A stretch of 64,000 nt of DNA from Sphingomonas sp. GM_Shp_1 (lineage in GTDB: Bacteria; Pseudomonadota; Alphaproteobacteria; Sphingomonadales; Sphingomonadaceae), in NCBI RefSeq assembly GCF_026540895.1, contig NZ_JALNUR010000016.1, forward strand, positions 1-64,000. Reading direction: 5' to 3'. The notes below the pieces were generated by a model. It searched no databases. It saw only the letters and a program-made list of their open reading frames with translations, and was not told the DNA's origin. Every line of letters starts with the position of its first letter. Position 1 is the first letter of the stretch. Shown piece by piece: positions 1 through 8,878 of the stretch. Both the position numbers and the translations under genes were made by a program.

Positions 1-501
1 TTAAGACACCACCTCACCCGGCTCGACGCCCCAGATCGACCCGACCGGCACGAACCCCGCCTGGCCCTTCACATCCAGCCGGCACCAGCCGCCATTGCAC
101 TCGCTGATCCGCCCGACGACGCCGGGGGCGGCGCGCCACAGCGTCTTGGCATTCTCATTCGGGACCGAGCGCATCGGCAGCGGGTCCGTCCCGCGCACGA
201 TGGCGGTGCGGGTGTTGCGCAACAGGACGGACAGCATCCACCCCTCGGTCCCGTCGGGGTCCTGCACCTTGCGCCATTCCTTGAACGCGGCGACGATCTT
301 CACCGGCAGATCGGCCCGGCGATAGGTCCAGCTGGCCGGATAGGTGCGCGCCGGGCCGGTCCGCATCCGCGCCACCGAGGCGCCGATCGAGCCGTAATAG
401 GGCATGGCCCGCTTTTCCGGCGCGGCGATCGCCGCGGGGGCGATCGGCCCCGCCGACAGCATCACCGACAGCAAAGCCAGCCCGATCATGGACCTGCGCA
501 T
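1..501 (-). CDS. Secreted SH3-domain protein
   Basis: The 166-residue product starts with a signal peptide (hydrophobic stretch at about residues 5-25, ending AIAA), so it should act in the periplasm or envelope. The rest reads as two bacterial SH3-like modules: one with RTGPARTYPASW and DGTEGWM, a second with GVVGRISECNGGWCRLDVKG. Such modules usually bind peptidoglycan or proteins; no catalytic motif is visible. I chose ATG at 501 because it gives a clean signal peptide with a purine-rich stretch (GGGAAACGGA) just upstream; the reading frame stays open to 867 but that extension is not protein-like. It is divergent from the dehydrogenase at 626. The family call is good, the biological role unknown. 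Confidence 0.8.
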   Translation of the reverse strand: MRRSMIGLALLSVMLSAGPIAPAAIAAPEKRAMPYYGSIGASVARMRTGPARTYPASWTYRRADLPVKIVAAFKEWRKVQDPDGTEGWMLSVLLRNTRTAIVRGTDPLPMRSVPNENAKTLWRAAPGVVGRISECNGGWCRLDVKGQAGFVPVGSIWGVEPGEVVS

Positions 502-625
502 TCCGTTTCCCTTTTTCCGCCCGCTCTCGTCTTTGGGCTCTACGCCGATGCGGGGGGCCGCTTCAACCTCTGGATGGCCGCATCGCCGGTTGACGGACCG
601 CCGGGCATGCCGCAATCCGGTGGCC

Positions 626-1624
626 ATGGTCGATCCGCGCCGCTGCCTGAACCCCAGGGTGGTCGTCACCCGCGAACTGCCCGATCCCATCATGGACCGG
701 ATGGCCGCGCTGTTCGACACGCACCTCAATCGCGGCGACGAGAAGATGAGCCAGGCCGCGCTCGCCGCCGCCATGGCCGATTGCGACGTGCTGGTCCCCA
801 CCGTCACCGATGCGATCGACGCCGATCTGATCGCGGGCGCAGGTCCCCGGCTGAAGCTGATCGCCAATTTCGGGGCGGGTGTGAATCATATCGACCTGAA
901 GGCCGCGCGGGCGCGCGGGATCATCGTCACCAACACGCCCGGCGTCCTGACCGAGGATACCGCCGACATGACGATGGCGCTGATCCTGTCGGTGCCGCGC
1001 CGCTTGGCCGAGGGCGAGAAGCTGGTCCGCTCGGGCGCGTGGAAGGGGTGGAGTCCCGGCGGGATGCTGGGCCACCGGATCGGCGGCAAGGCGCTGGGCA
1101 TCGTCGGCATGGGGCGGATCGGCCAGGCGGTCGCGCGGCGCGCGCGTGCCTTCGGCCTGTCGATCCATTATCACAACCGCCGCCGCCTGCCCGCCAGTAT
1201 CGAGGAGGAGTTGGGGGCGACCTGGTATCCCGATCTCGACGCGATGCTGGGCGCGGTCGACATCGTGTCGATCCACACGCCGCTCAACGCCGACAGCCAC
1301 GACCTGATCGACCGCCGCCGCATCGCCCTAATGCGCCCCCATGTCTACCTGATCAACGCCAGCCGGGGCGGGATCGTCGACGAGGAGGCGATGGTCGACG
1401 CGCTGGAGGCGGGCAGGCTGGCGGGCGCGGGGCTCGACGTCTGGCGGCACGAGCCGGAGATAGACCCGCGCCTACTGGCGCTCCCCAATGTGGTGATGAC
1501 GCCGCATATGGGCTCGGCGACGCTGGAGGGGCGCATGGCCTCGGGCGAGAAGGTCATCGCCAATATCCGCAGCTGGGCCGATGGCCACCGACCGCCGGAC
1601 CAGGTGCTGGAGGGGTGGCTTTAG
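626..1624 (+). CDS. D-2-hydroxyacid dehydrogenase (glyoxylate/hydroxypyruvate reductase-like)
   Basis: A 332-residue NAD(P)-dependent enzyme of the D-isomer 2-hydroxyacid dehydrogenase family, cytosolic, expected to reduce glyoxylate, hydroxypyruvate or a similar 2-oxoacid. The Rossmann motif GMGRIGQAVARRARAFG lies near residues 158-174. The signature LINASRGGIVDEEA follows near 240 with the catalytic Arg, then a Glu region (HEPEID) and the catalytic His in TPHMGSAT near 292. Length fits the family. The start is uncertain: ATG 626 and an in-frame GTG at 620 are both possible and the Shine-Dalgarno is weak; the frame is open to 404, overlapping the divergent gene. Substrate cannot be told from sequence. 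Confidence 0.9.
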   Translation: MVDPRRCLNPRVVVTRELPDPIMDRMAALFDTHLNRGDEKMSQAALAAAMADCDVLVPTVTDAIDADLIAGAGPRLKLIANFGAGVNHIDLKAARARGIIVTNTPGVLTEDTADMTMALILSVPRRLAEGEKLVRSGAWKGWSPGGMLGHRIGGKALGIVGMGRIGQAVARRARAFGLSIHYHNRRRLPASIEEELGATWYPDLDAMLGAVDIVSIHTPLNADSHDLIDRRRIALMRPHVYLINASRGGIVDEEAMVDALEAGRLAGAGLDVWRHEPEIDPRLLALPNVVMTPHMGSATLEGRMASGEKVIANIRSWADGHRPPDQVLEGWL

Positions 1625-1727
1625 GGCGGGTTGCGACCCTCCCCTGATCCATATCAAAATGTTGCGGCGCGGAACCGTCGGGGAGCCGCCGCATTCCCCC
1701 TCCTGTTATTCAACAGGAGCTACCTCT

Positions 1728-1919
1728 ATGAAAAAGCTAGCAATCGGCCTGACCCTCGCCGCCGCCGCCGTATCGATGTCGGCCTGTTCGACGCTGAAGG
1801 GCGCGGCGATCGGTGGTGCGGGCGGCGCGGGTGTCGCGGCGGCGACCGGGGGTAGCGTCGAAAAGGGTGCAGCGGTCGGCGGCACGGCGGGTGCCGTGGT
1901 CGGCACCGTCGCGGACTGA
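1728..1919 (+). CDS. Small glycine-zipper lipoprotein
   Basis: A 63-residue protein with a lipoprotein signal peptide (MKKLAIGLTL, lipobox SACS) followed by a Gly/Ala-rich segment with small residues spaced as in glycine-zipper proteins (GAAIGGAGGAGVAAATGG and GAAVGGTAGAVVG). It should be lipidated at Cys20 and anchored in the membrane. An excellent Shine-Dalgarno (CAGGAG) sits 8 nt upstream of ATG. It is monocistronic and ends two bases before the stop of the converging gene at 1922. Osmotically inducible or outer-membrane assembly lipoproteins share this look, but no specific function can be assigned. Confidence 0.85.
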   Translation: MKKLAIGLTLAAAAVSMSACSTLKGAAIGGAGGAGVAAATGGSVEKGAAVGGTAGAVVGTVAD

Positions 1920-1921
1920 CC

Positions 1922-2407
1922 TTACCTTGCGGGAGTTCCTGCCTCGGGCGGGGCTCCCGCCGCCTCCAGCGCCGCCGCCCGAGCGGCGTCCTTGGGTCGA
2001 CCGAACCGGCGGAACAGACCCAGCAACTCGGCACGATCGGGTACGAACAGCGCGCCCCCGCCCAGCATCACCCGTTCGCGGGAGCGCGGCTTGACCGGAT
2101 GCCAGACATTCGCTTCGGCGACGCAGAATCCCGCCATCACCTCGACCGGCACCGGCGGCACCATCCAGCGGGCGAAGACCGTCGAGCGAAACAGCGGGTC
2201 CGGCGACATGTCCAGCGGCACTATGCCGAGCCGATCCAGCACCGCCCCGGCCAGGCCCTCCTCGACCAGCAGATCGACGTCCTTGACCGTCCCGGCCTCG
2301 ATCCCGTGCAGCGCCACGCCCGCGCTGCCGATGATCCACCAGTCGCGTGGAAAGGACACCATCGCCTCGGCCACGTCCTGCAACGTCGCGCGAAGCTCCG
2401 GCGTCAT
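1922..2407 (-). CDS. Nucleotidyltransferase-fold protein
   Basis: A 161-residue protein with a minimal nucleotidyltransferase core: WWIIGSAGVALHG near residue 24 followed by VKDVDLLVEE, which matches the G-S/G...DhDh pattern of the superfamily. It starts 8 nt after the stop of the flavoprotein gene on the same strand, so the two are probably cotranscribed. Toxin MntA/AbiEii and tRNA-modifying or nucleotide-handling enzymes share this fold; no HEPN or other antitoxin-like partner is adjacent. The C-terminus is Ala-rich and low in complexity. Function unknown. Confidence 0.6.
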   Translation of the reverse strand: MTPELRATLQDVAEAMVSFPRDWWIIGSAGVALHGIEAGTVKDVDLLVEEGLAGAVLDRLGIVPLDMSPDPLFRSTVFARWMVPPVPVEVMAGFCVAEANVWHPVKPRSRERVMLGGGALFVPDRAELLGLFRRFGRPKDAARAAALEAAGAPPEAGTPAR

Positions 2408-2415
2408 GGCGTCGA

Positions 2416-3819
2416 TCAGTCGCCGGTCAGGATGCGGTCGACCAACTGCTTCACGGTCGGCACGAACCCGTTCGAGTAGAAGGGATCGCGCTTGAAGTTG
2501 TAGGCCGCATGCCCCGCGAACATCAGGTTCTGCTCGACATCGCCGCCATGGGCGATGTCCTGCAGCGTCTTCTGGATGCAGAAGCTGCGCGGGTCGGCCA
2601 GGCGACCCGTCGAGTTGGTTTCGCTGTCCGCCCAGCTGGAGAACAGGCACTGCGACAGGCAGCCCATGCAGTCGGCCTGGTCCTTACGGATTTCCTTGGC
2701 CTCTTCCGGCGTGACGAAGACCAGCGTGTTGTCCGGCGTCTTCAGCGCCATGGTGAAGCCATGGCCGAACCATTCGCGCGCGCGCAGCAGGTCGCCCTTG
2801 GTTACCCAAAAATTCTTGCCCTTCACGCCCACGTCGAGCTGGAAGACATGGTCGCCCGCTTCCTGGGTCGAGAAGGCGATCTGGCGCTCGGAGCGCGCTT
2901 CCAGGCTGCGCAGGAAAGGATTGCGCACCGCGCTGGAATAGAAACCGGTCGGCGAGAAGCGATGCAGGAGCACATCGCCCTGCTCGATCGTCATCAACCG
3001 CTGCTTCCACTCCTCGGGGATCGGGCTCTCCTGGGTCAGGAGCGGACGGGTGCCGAACTGGAAGGCGATCTTGCCCAGCTCGGGGTTATCGATCCAGTCG
3101 TTCCAATCGCGCAGATACCAGACGCCGCCCGCCATCACGATCGGCACCTCGTCCGAAATCCCGCCCTCGCGCATCGTATCGCGCAGCGCTTTCACGCGGG
3201 GGTACGGGTCCTGCGGCTGCAACGGGTCTTCGGCGTTGGACAGGCCGTTATGGCCACCGGCGAGCCAGGGATCCTCATAGACCACCGCCGCCAACCATTC
3301 CGCCGCCTTGGAATAGGCGCGCTTCCACAGCGCGCGGAAGGCGCGGCCCGAAGAGACGATCGGCAGATAGCTGACCTGGTGATGCGCCGCGATCTCGGAC
3401 AGCTTGTAAGGCATGCCAGCACCACAGGTGACGCCCGCGACCAGGCCCTTGGTACGCTCCAGCACGCCTTCCAAGACCCGCTGCGCGCCGCCCATTTCCC
3501 ACAGCACGTTGATGTTGATCGCGCCCTTGCCACCGGCGATGTCCCAGGCGCGCTTCACCTGCTGCACCGCGCCCTCGATGGCATATTCGATCAGTTCCTC
3601 GTGCCGCTCGCGCCGGGTCAGCGCGCGGTAGATCTGGGGAATGATCTTGCCCTCGGCGTCATAGCTGTCGGCATTGACCGCGGACACGGTCCCGACGCCG
3701 CCCGCCGCCGCCCAGGCACCCGCCGAGGCATGATTGGTCGCAGCGACGCCCTTCCCGCCTTCGATCAGCGGCCAGACTTCGCGGCCGTTGTACAGGATGG
3801 GGCTCAAGCCTTTGAACAC
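2416..3819 (-). CDS. NAD(P)H-dependent flavin oxidoreductase, nitronate monooxygenase family
   Basis: A cytosolic FMN-dependent TIM-barrel enzyme of the nitronate monooxygenase/2-nitropropane dioxygenase family (COG2070). The visible features are an N-terminal substrate/FMN region (GGKGVAATNHASAG), GVTCGAGMPYKL, PIVMAGGVWYLRD and GKIAFQFGTRPLLT, in the usual order. A Cys cluster (DCMGCLSQCLF) lies near the C-terminus. At about 467 residues it is longer than classical nitronate monooxygenases (about 350). I favour GTG at 3819 because AAGG lies 8 nt upstream; the frame runs to 3912 but the added residues look non-coding and would overlap the glycosyltransferase end. The substrate is unknown; the nitronate name is by family only. 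Confidence 0.8.
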   Translation of the reverse strand: MFKGLSPILYNGREVWPLIEGGKGVAATNHASAGAWAAAGGVGTVSAVNADSYDAEGKIIPQIYRALTRRERHEELIEYAIEGAVQQVKRAWDIAGGKGAININVLWEMGGAQRVLEGVLERTKGLVAGVTCGAGMPYKLSEIAAHHQVSYLPIVSSGRAFRALWKRAYSKAAEWLAAVVYEDPWLAGGHNGLSNAEDPLQPQDPYPRVKALRDTMREGGISDEVPIVMAGGVWYLRDWNDWIDNPELGKIAFQFGTRPLLTQESPIPEEWKQRLMTIEQGDVLLHRFSPTGFYSSAVRNPFLRSLEARSERQIAFSTQEAGDHVFQLDVGVKGKNFWVTKGDLLRAREWFGHGFTMALKTPDNTLVFVTPEEAKEIRKDQADCMGCLSQCLFSSWADSETNSTGRLADPRSFCIQKTLQDIAHGGDVEQNLMFAGHAAYNFKRDPFYSNGFVPTVKQLVDRILTGD

Positions 3820-3908
3820 GTCGTTACCTTGTCTGTCCGAAAGGGTCTCATATAGCGTGTTAGGAACGCTAGGCGAGGGGGAATTAAAGACACGGCCGGG
3901 TGCCGGGT

Positions 3909-5045
3909 TCAACCCAATGCGCCGGGCCGTCCCAGGACCTGTTCGTACAGCGCCTTGTACCGGGCGACCATGTGGCTCTGGTCGAACTCGGCGCGGGCGC
4001 GCTGCTGGTTGGCGGCCCCCGCCTGCGCGCGCAGCTCGGGATGCGCGATCAGCGCCTGGATCACGTCGCGCAGCCGCACCTCGTTGGGTGCATCGGCGAT
4101 GAACGGATGATTGGCCTCCGACACCATCGACCGCACATCGCCCACCGGCAGCGAGGCGATGGGCAAGCCCGCCGCCATCCCTTCCAGCACCGAAATCGGC
4201 GCCTGTTCGGACAGCGAGGACAGCGCGACGATGTCGAAATGCCGGATATAATTATAGGGCCGCTCCAGAAAGCCCGGCATGACCAGCCGGTCGGCGATGC
4301 CCATGGCGGCGGCGGCCTGCTGGATGGTGGCGCGCTCCGGCCCCTCGCCGACGATGACCAGGCGGAAGCGCCCGGGGATGCCGCCCATCGCGCGGACCAG
4401 CATCGGCAGGTTCTTGACCACCCGCAGGCCCGCCAGCGCCCCGACGACGATCTCCTTGGGCTGGCGCACGAAGCCGGGAATGCCGTTCGGATCGGGGTCG
4501 CGCGCGTACAGCGCGGTCGCGATGCCGTTGGGGATGCGGTGGACCCGCTCGGCGGGCTGCTTCCAGGTGCGGAGCGCGATGCCCTCCAGCACATGGCTGG
4601 GCACCGCCAGCGCATTCGCCGCCGACAGGGCGATGCGGCGATAGATGTTGCGCTCCAGCTTCAGGCCGCGCGCTTCGTCGGCGTTGAACCCGTCCTCGTG
4701 ATGGACCAGCGGCGGCGCACCCTTGGGATAGACGCGCCGCGCCATCACCCCGTCGATCGCGCCCCAATTATAGGTCAGCACCAGGTCGAAGCGGCGCATA
4801 TAGGCGGCGATCGCCTCGTACCGCTTGACCGAGGGCTTGCCGGTCAGCGACGGCGCATCCTGTGCGATCTCGTAGCGTATGCCCTTGGCGATCGAATCCC
4901 GCGCGCCCAGTTCGTCGGGCAGCCCCGAGACGATGGTGTGCTTGGCCGCATCGCCGAACGCATTCATCAGCGCGACCGCCCGCGCCTCCTTGCCGCCCAG
5001 CGAGAAGGAGGAGTGGAGGTGGAGGATGTTCAGCGGTCGGGCCAT
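3909..5045 (-). CDS. Glycosyltransferase family 4 protein
   Basis: A 378-residue GT-B fold glycosyltransferase, cytosolic or peripheral at the inner membrane. The N-terminal half has ILHLHSSFSLGGKEARA. The C-terminal half carries the GT4 pattern VGALAGLRVVKNLPMLV, LVIVGEGPERATIQ, VMPGFLERPYNYI, then the E-x7-E region SEQAPISVLEGMAAGLPI that binds the nucleotide sugar. It should add a sugar to a polysaccharide or glycolipid; donor and acceptor cannot be read. No other polysaccharide genes are next to it. It ends just upstream of the flavoprotein gene on the same strand. Confidence 0.88.
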   Translation of the reverse strand: MARPLNILHLHSSFSLGGKEARAVALMNAFGDAAKHTIVSGLPDELGARDSIAKGIRYEIAQDAPSLTGKPSVKRYEAIAAYMRRFDLVLTYNWGAIDGVMARRVYPKGAPPLVHHEDGFNADEARGLKLERNIYRRIALSAANALAVPSHVLEGIALRTWKQPAERVHRIPNGIATALYARDPDPNGIPGFVRQPKEIVVGALAGLRVVKNLPMLVRAMGGIPGRFRLVIVGEGPERATIQQAAAAMGIADRLVMPGFLERPYNYIRHFDIVALSSLSEQAPISVLEGMAAGLPIASLPVGDVRSMVSEANHPFIADAPNEVRLRDVIQALIAHPELRAQAGAANQQRARAEFDQSHMVARYKALYEQVLGRPGALG

Positions 5046-5143
5046 GCGTGCCGGATTAACGGGCGGCGGCAGAGTTGGAAACCGCTAGTGCCGACCGGCG
5101 TCGTTCTTTTCCTCCCCTTGCAGGTAAGGAATGGGATGGCCCT

Positions 5144-6004
5144 TTAACCCGCCACCCGGTCGAGCAGCCGCCCGATCCCCGCCAGCGCCTCCGGCTCGGT
5201 CAGCAGCGGCGTGTGGCCGACATGCGGCACCGTCACCAGTTCGGACGGCGACAGCGCCTCCACCATCCGCTCGGCAACCCCCGCGCTCAATATGTCGGAG
5301 CGCTCGCCGCGCACCACCAGCGCCGGCACTCCGTTCAGCGCGTCCAGCGCCGCCCACATGTCCGGCCCCGCCTCGGCATTGGGCACGCGGAACGGCTCGG
5401 CGATCTTCAGGTCATAGTCGAGGACGATCCGCCCCGCGCTGGTCAACCGGTGCGTACGCTTGGCCATGGCCAGCCAGTCCTCGATACCCCAGTCGGGATA
5501 GACGTCCTCGTTATTCTCCTGGACGCAGCGCGCGGCATGGAGCCAGGTGGGGAAACTCTGTCCCTTCCCCACATAGCCGCGAATCCGCGCCAGCCCGGCG
5601 GGCTCGATCTCCGGCCCGATATCGTTGAGCACCGCGCCGGCCAGCCGCCCGCGCGCGGTCGCCGCCAGCACCATCGTCACGATCCCGCCCAGCGACGTGC
5701 CGACCGCGACGAAACGGGTGATGCCCAGTTCGTCCAGCAGCGCCTCGACATCCTGGACATAGGTCAGCGGCACATAGGTCATCGGGTCCTTGGCATAGGC
5801 GCTCTCACCGCGCCCCCGGAAACTGACCGCGATCAGTCGCGCGCGCCCATCGAGCGCCTCGGCCAGTCCCTCGAAGTCGCGGGCGTTACGGGTCAGGCCG
5901 GGCAGGCAGAGGATGGGGGGCAGCGCGTCCAAGCCGGAATAGTCGCGCGCATGAAGCCGCAGGCCGTCCTTCGACCACCAATAACGATTCTCATGAGGAG
6001 TCAT
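5144..6004 (-). CDS. Alpha/beta-fold hydrolase
   Basis: A 286-residue alpha/beta hydrolase without signal peptide. The oxyanion-hole region LCLPGLTRNARDF, the nucleophile elbow GTSLGG (Ser near residue 112), an acidic residue in VRGERSD and the catalytic His in PHVGHTP form the expected triad order. The length suits esterases, C-C hydrolases and proline iminopeptidase-like enzymes; the substrate is not identifiable. Its ATG overlaps the ATG of selO on the other strand, so at least one of the two annotated starts may be wrong or the promoters are nested inside the coding regions. Confidence 0.85.
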   Translation of the reverse strand: MTPHENRYWWSKDGLRLHARDYSGLDALPPILCLPGLTRNARDFEGLAEALDGRARLIAVSFRGRGESAYAKDPMTYVPLTYVQDVEALLDELGITRFVAVGTSLGGIVTMVLAATARGRLAGAVLNDIGPEIEPAGLARIRGYVGKGQSFPTWLHAARCVQENNEDVYPDWGIEDWLAMAKRTHRLTSAGRIVLDYDLKIAEPFRVPNAEAGPDMWAALDALNGVPALVVRGERSDILSAGVAERMVEALSPSELVTVPHVGHTPLLTEPEALAGIGRLLDRVAG

Positions 6005-7418
6005 GCTTGAAGGTTCTCCGGTGCCGTCTCCATATCGCGGTATGCCCCTGTCCCCGCAAGCCTATCGCCCCGCCCGTCCGCTGACCGAGATCGCGGATTT
6101 TCTCGCCGATCCGGTGGAGGCGGCGGATTTTCCCCAGACCATCATCCGCTTCCGCAACGACCGCGCCGCCGCTGAGATCGGGCTGGAGACGCTGAGCGAT
6201 GACGAATGGGTCACGCATCTCGGCCGGTTCTCTCCCCTGCCCGACACGCTGCCGGGGCCGATGGCGCTTCGCTATCACGGCCATCAGTTCCGCCAGTATA
6301 ATTCCGATTTGGGCGACGGGCGCGGCTTCACCTTCGCGCAGATGGTGGCGAGCGACGGCCGATTGCTCGAACTCGGCACCAAGGGATCGGGGCAGACGCC
6401 CTATAGCCGCTTCGGCGATGGCCGCCTGACGCTGAAAGGCGGGGTACGCGAGATCCTGGCGACCGAGATGCTCGAGGCGCTGAACGTCCCCACCTCGCGC
6501 ACGCTCTCGCTTATCGAGACGGGCGAGGCGCTGCACCGGGGCGACGAGCCCTCCCCCACCCGCTCCGCCGTGATGGTGCGGATGAGCCATGGCCATATCC
6601 GCATCGGCAGTTTCCAGCGGCTCGCCTTCGAGCGGGACGAGGCGGGGATGCGACGGCTGGTCGCCTATGTCCTGCGCCATTTCTACGGCGATGAATCGGA
6701 CGATCCCGTTCGGATGATGACCCTGGTGGCGCAGCGCACCGCGACGCTGGCGGCCCGCTACATGGCCGCCGGGTTCGTTCACGGGGTGCTCAATTCCGAC
6801 AATATCAACGTGACCGGCGAAAGCTTCGACTATGGCCCGTGGCGGTTCGCGCCCGTCTGGGACCCGGAATTCACCGCCGCCTATTTCGACCAGGCGGGCC
6901 TGTACGCGCTCGCGCGGCAGCCCGAGGCGATTCAGTGGGACGTGATGCAACTCGCCTCCAGCCTGCGCCTGATCGCGGAGAGCGATCCGCTGATCGCCGC
7001 GCTGGAGGGCTTCGCGACGGCCTATCAGGCGGAGATCGTGACCGCGATCCTCTGGCGGCTGGGGCTGAACCCGCGCGGCGGGACCGAGGACCGGGCACTG
7101 GTACAGACGTTCGAGCGGGCGTTGCGCACGTCGCAGGCGGGGATCGACCGCGTCTATTTCGACCTGTTCGGCGGACAGGTGCCCGATCATTATAACGAGA
7201 CATGGAACGAACTGCGCGACCTGATCGAACCCTATGCACCCCGCCGCGCCCGCGACCACGCCTATTGGCAGGGAGAACCCGAATCGATGCTGATCGACGA
7301 GGTCGAGGCGATCTGGGCCCCCATCGCCGAGCGCGACGACTGGACGATGCTGTACGACAAGGTCGAACGGGTGCGGGCGATGGGTGCGGCGCTTGCCGAC
7401 CCGGATGCGGCGGCCTAG
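6003..7418 (+). CDS. selO: Protein adenylyltransferase SelO (YdiU/UPF0061)
   Basis: A pseudokinase-fold enzyme that transfers AMP from ATP to Ser/Thr/Tyr of proteins, linked in E. coli to redox stress. The diagnostic blocks are all present: SDLGDGRGFTFAQM, LLELGTKGSGQTPYSR with the ATP-binding Lys, and HGVLNSDNINVTGESFDYGP carrying the metal-binding residues of the family. At 471 residues it is close to the normal size. The start is not settled: ATG 6003 has AGGAG only 2 nt upstream, GTG 6021 has GAAGG 7 nt upstream, and ATG 6042 has no clear site. The next gene starts 10 nt after its stop. Confidence 0.92.
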   Translation: MLEGSPVPSPYRGMPLSPQAYRPARPLTEIADFLADPVEAADFPQTIIRFRNDRAAAEIGLETLSDDEWVTHLGRFSPLPDTLPGPMALRYHGHQFRQYNSDLGDGRGFTFAQMVASDGRLLELGTKGSGQTPYSRFGDGRLTLKGGVREILATEMLEALNVPTSRTLSLIETGEALHRGDEPSPTRSAVMVRMSHGHIRIGSFQRLAFERDEAGMRRLVAYVLRHFYGDESDDPVRMMTLVAQRTATLAARYMAAGFVHGVLNSDNINVTGESFDYGPWRFAPVWDPEFTAAYFDQAGLYALARQPEAIQWDVMQLASSLRLIAESDPLIAALEGFATAYQAEIVTAILWRLGLNPRGGTEDRALVQTFERALRTSQAGIDRVYFDLFGGQVPDHYNETWNELRDLIEPYAPRRARDHAYWQGEPESMLIDEVEAIWAPIAERDDWTMLYDKVERVRAMGAALADPDAAA

Positions 7419-7428
7419 CCTTTCCGCC

Positions 7429-8838
7429 ATGACCGAATTTCTGTCGACATTCGAGCCCGCTACCGGCGCGCTGATCGCCGAGCTTCCCGTTGGGGACGCC
7501 CATGCGGAGGTGGCCGCCGCGCGAGCCGCCTGGCCGGGTTGGACCGCCACCCCGTTGAGCGAACGGGTCGAGACGTTGCGCCGCTTCGCCGAGATCGTGC
7601 GCGACCGCGCCGATGCCTTTGCCGACCTGATCGCATGCGAAACCGGCAAGCCGCTATGGGAAGCGAAGACCGAGGTGGATACGGTCGTCGCCAAGGTCGC
7701 CATCTCGATCACCGCGCAGGCCGAGCGCGCGGGCGAGCGGGCGAGCGAACAGCCGGGCGGCGGTCGCATGGCGCTGCGCCACCGGCCGCATGGCGTGCTG
7801 GCGGTGCTGGGGCCCTATAATTTCCCCGCGCATCTGCCCAACGGCCATATCGTGCCCGCCTTGCTGGCGGGCAATACGGTGGTGTTCAAGCCGTCGGAAA
7901 AGACCCCGGCGACGGGGGCGTTCCTGATCGGATGCTATCATGCGGCGGGCGTACCCGAAGGCGTCGTGCGGCTGTTGATCGGCGGGCCGGACCAGGGCCG
8001 TGCACTGGCCGGACATGACGATATCGACGGGCTGCTCTTCACCGGATCGGCGCGGACCGGCATCGCGCTCAATCGCCAGTTCGCCGAGCGACCGGAGAAA
8101 ATCTTGGCGCTGGAGATGGGCGGCAACAACCCCATCATCGTCTGGGACGATCCCGATCTGGACGCCGCCGCCACATTGATCGTCCAGTCGGCCTATACCA
8201 GTGCGGGGCAACGCTGCACGGCGGGGCGGCGGTTGATCGTGGAGGATCGGCTGTACGATCCGCTGATCGCCGCACTGACCCGGCTGACCGACCGGATCAT
8301 CGTGGGCGCGCCGCATGACGAGCCCGCTCCCTTCATGGGGCCGGTGATCGACAATGACGCGGCGGAACGGCTTGATATGGCTTTCGGCAAACTCGTCGGC
8401 ATGGGCGCGCGGGTCATCCGTCCGCTCGAACGCCCGGTCCCCGACCGCCCCTTCCTGACGCCCGCGATCCTCGACGTGACGTGCATGGCCGAGCGGCCTG
8501 ACGACGAGCTGTTCGGCCCGGTCCTGCAAGTCTCCCGCGCGCATGATTTCGCCGACGCGCTCGCCCAGGCCAACGCCACCCGCTACGGCCTGTCCGCCTC
8601 GCTGATCAGCCCCTCGCGCGAGCGGTACGAGCAATTCTGGACCGGTATTCGCGCAGGCATCGTCAACTGGAACCGCCCGACCAACGGCGCGGCATCCAGC
8701 GCGCCGTTCGGCGGCATCGGCTGGTCGGGCAATCACCGCCCCAGCGCCTATTACGCCGCCGATTATTGCGCCTATCCGGTCGCCAGCGCCGAGGTCGAGC
8801 AGGCTGCCGCGTCGATCCCGATCGGGTTGCGCGGATAG
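7429..8838 (+). CDS. astD: Aldehyde dehydrogenase, succinylglutamate-semialdehyde type
   Basis: A 469-residue NAD-dependent aldehyde dehydrogenase. Visible motifs are the Asn region GPYNFPAHLPNGHI, KPSEKTP for NAD binding, LFTGSARTG, the general-base Glu in LALEMGGNNPIIV and the catalytic Cys in SAGQRCTAGRR. The GPYNFPAHLPNGHI block and the LEMGGNNP form are typical of AstD, which oxidises N-succinylglutamate semialdehyde in arginine degradation by the AST pathway. None of astA, astB, astC or astE is in the window, so the pathway context is missing. It follows selO by 10 nt and may be cotranscribed. ATG 7429 is favoured over an upstream start at 7384. Confidence 0.85.
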   Translation: MTEFLSTFEPATGALIAELPVGDAHAEVAAARAAWPGWTATPLSERVETLRRFAEIVRDRADAFADLIACETGKPLWEAKTEVDTVVAKVAISITAQAERAGERASEQPGGGRMALRHRPHGVLAVLGPYNFPAHLPNGHIVPALLAGNTVVFKPSEKTPATGAFLIGCYHAAGVPEGVVRLLIGGPDQGRALAGHDDIDGLLFTGSARTGIALNRQFAERPEKILALEMGGNNPIIVWDDPDLDAAATLIVQSAYTSAGQRCTAGRRLIVEDRLYDPLIAALTRLTDRIIVGAPHDEPAPFMGPVIDNDAAERLDMAFGKLVGMGARVIRPLERPVPDRPFLTPAILDVTCMAERPDDELFGPVLQVSRAHDFADALAQANATRYGLSASLISPSRERYEQFWTGIRAGIVNWNRPTNGAASSAPFGGIGWSGNHRPSAYYAADYCAYPVASAEVEQAAASIPIGLRG

Positions 8839-8842
8839 GGAA

Positions 8843-8870
8843 ATGGCCCGGAACCGAGGTTCCGAGCCAT
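8843..8870. terminator. Hairpin between convergent genes
   Basis: A 13-nt arm beginning ATGGCCCGGAACC pairs with GGTTCCGAGCCAT across a 2-nt loop, with one mismatch. It lies in the 40-nt gap between the stops of the aldehyde dehydrogenase and the TonB receptor. No strong U-tract follows on either strand, so it could be a bidirectional terminator or an mRNA 3' stabiliser. Confidence 0.55.
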
Positions 8871-8878
8871 CCCATCGC

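Noticed and set aside
2347..3855. A long open frame of about 500 codons antisense to the flavoprotein gene
   Set aside because: GC-rich third positions keep the opposite strand free of stops; the translation is low-complexity (His, Asp, Arg, Gln-rich) and lacks domains, while the minus strand encodes a recognisable enzyme.
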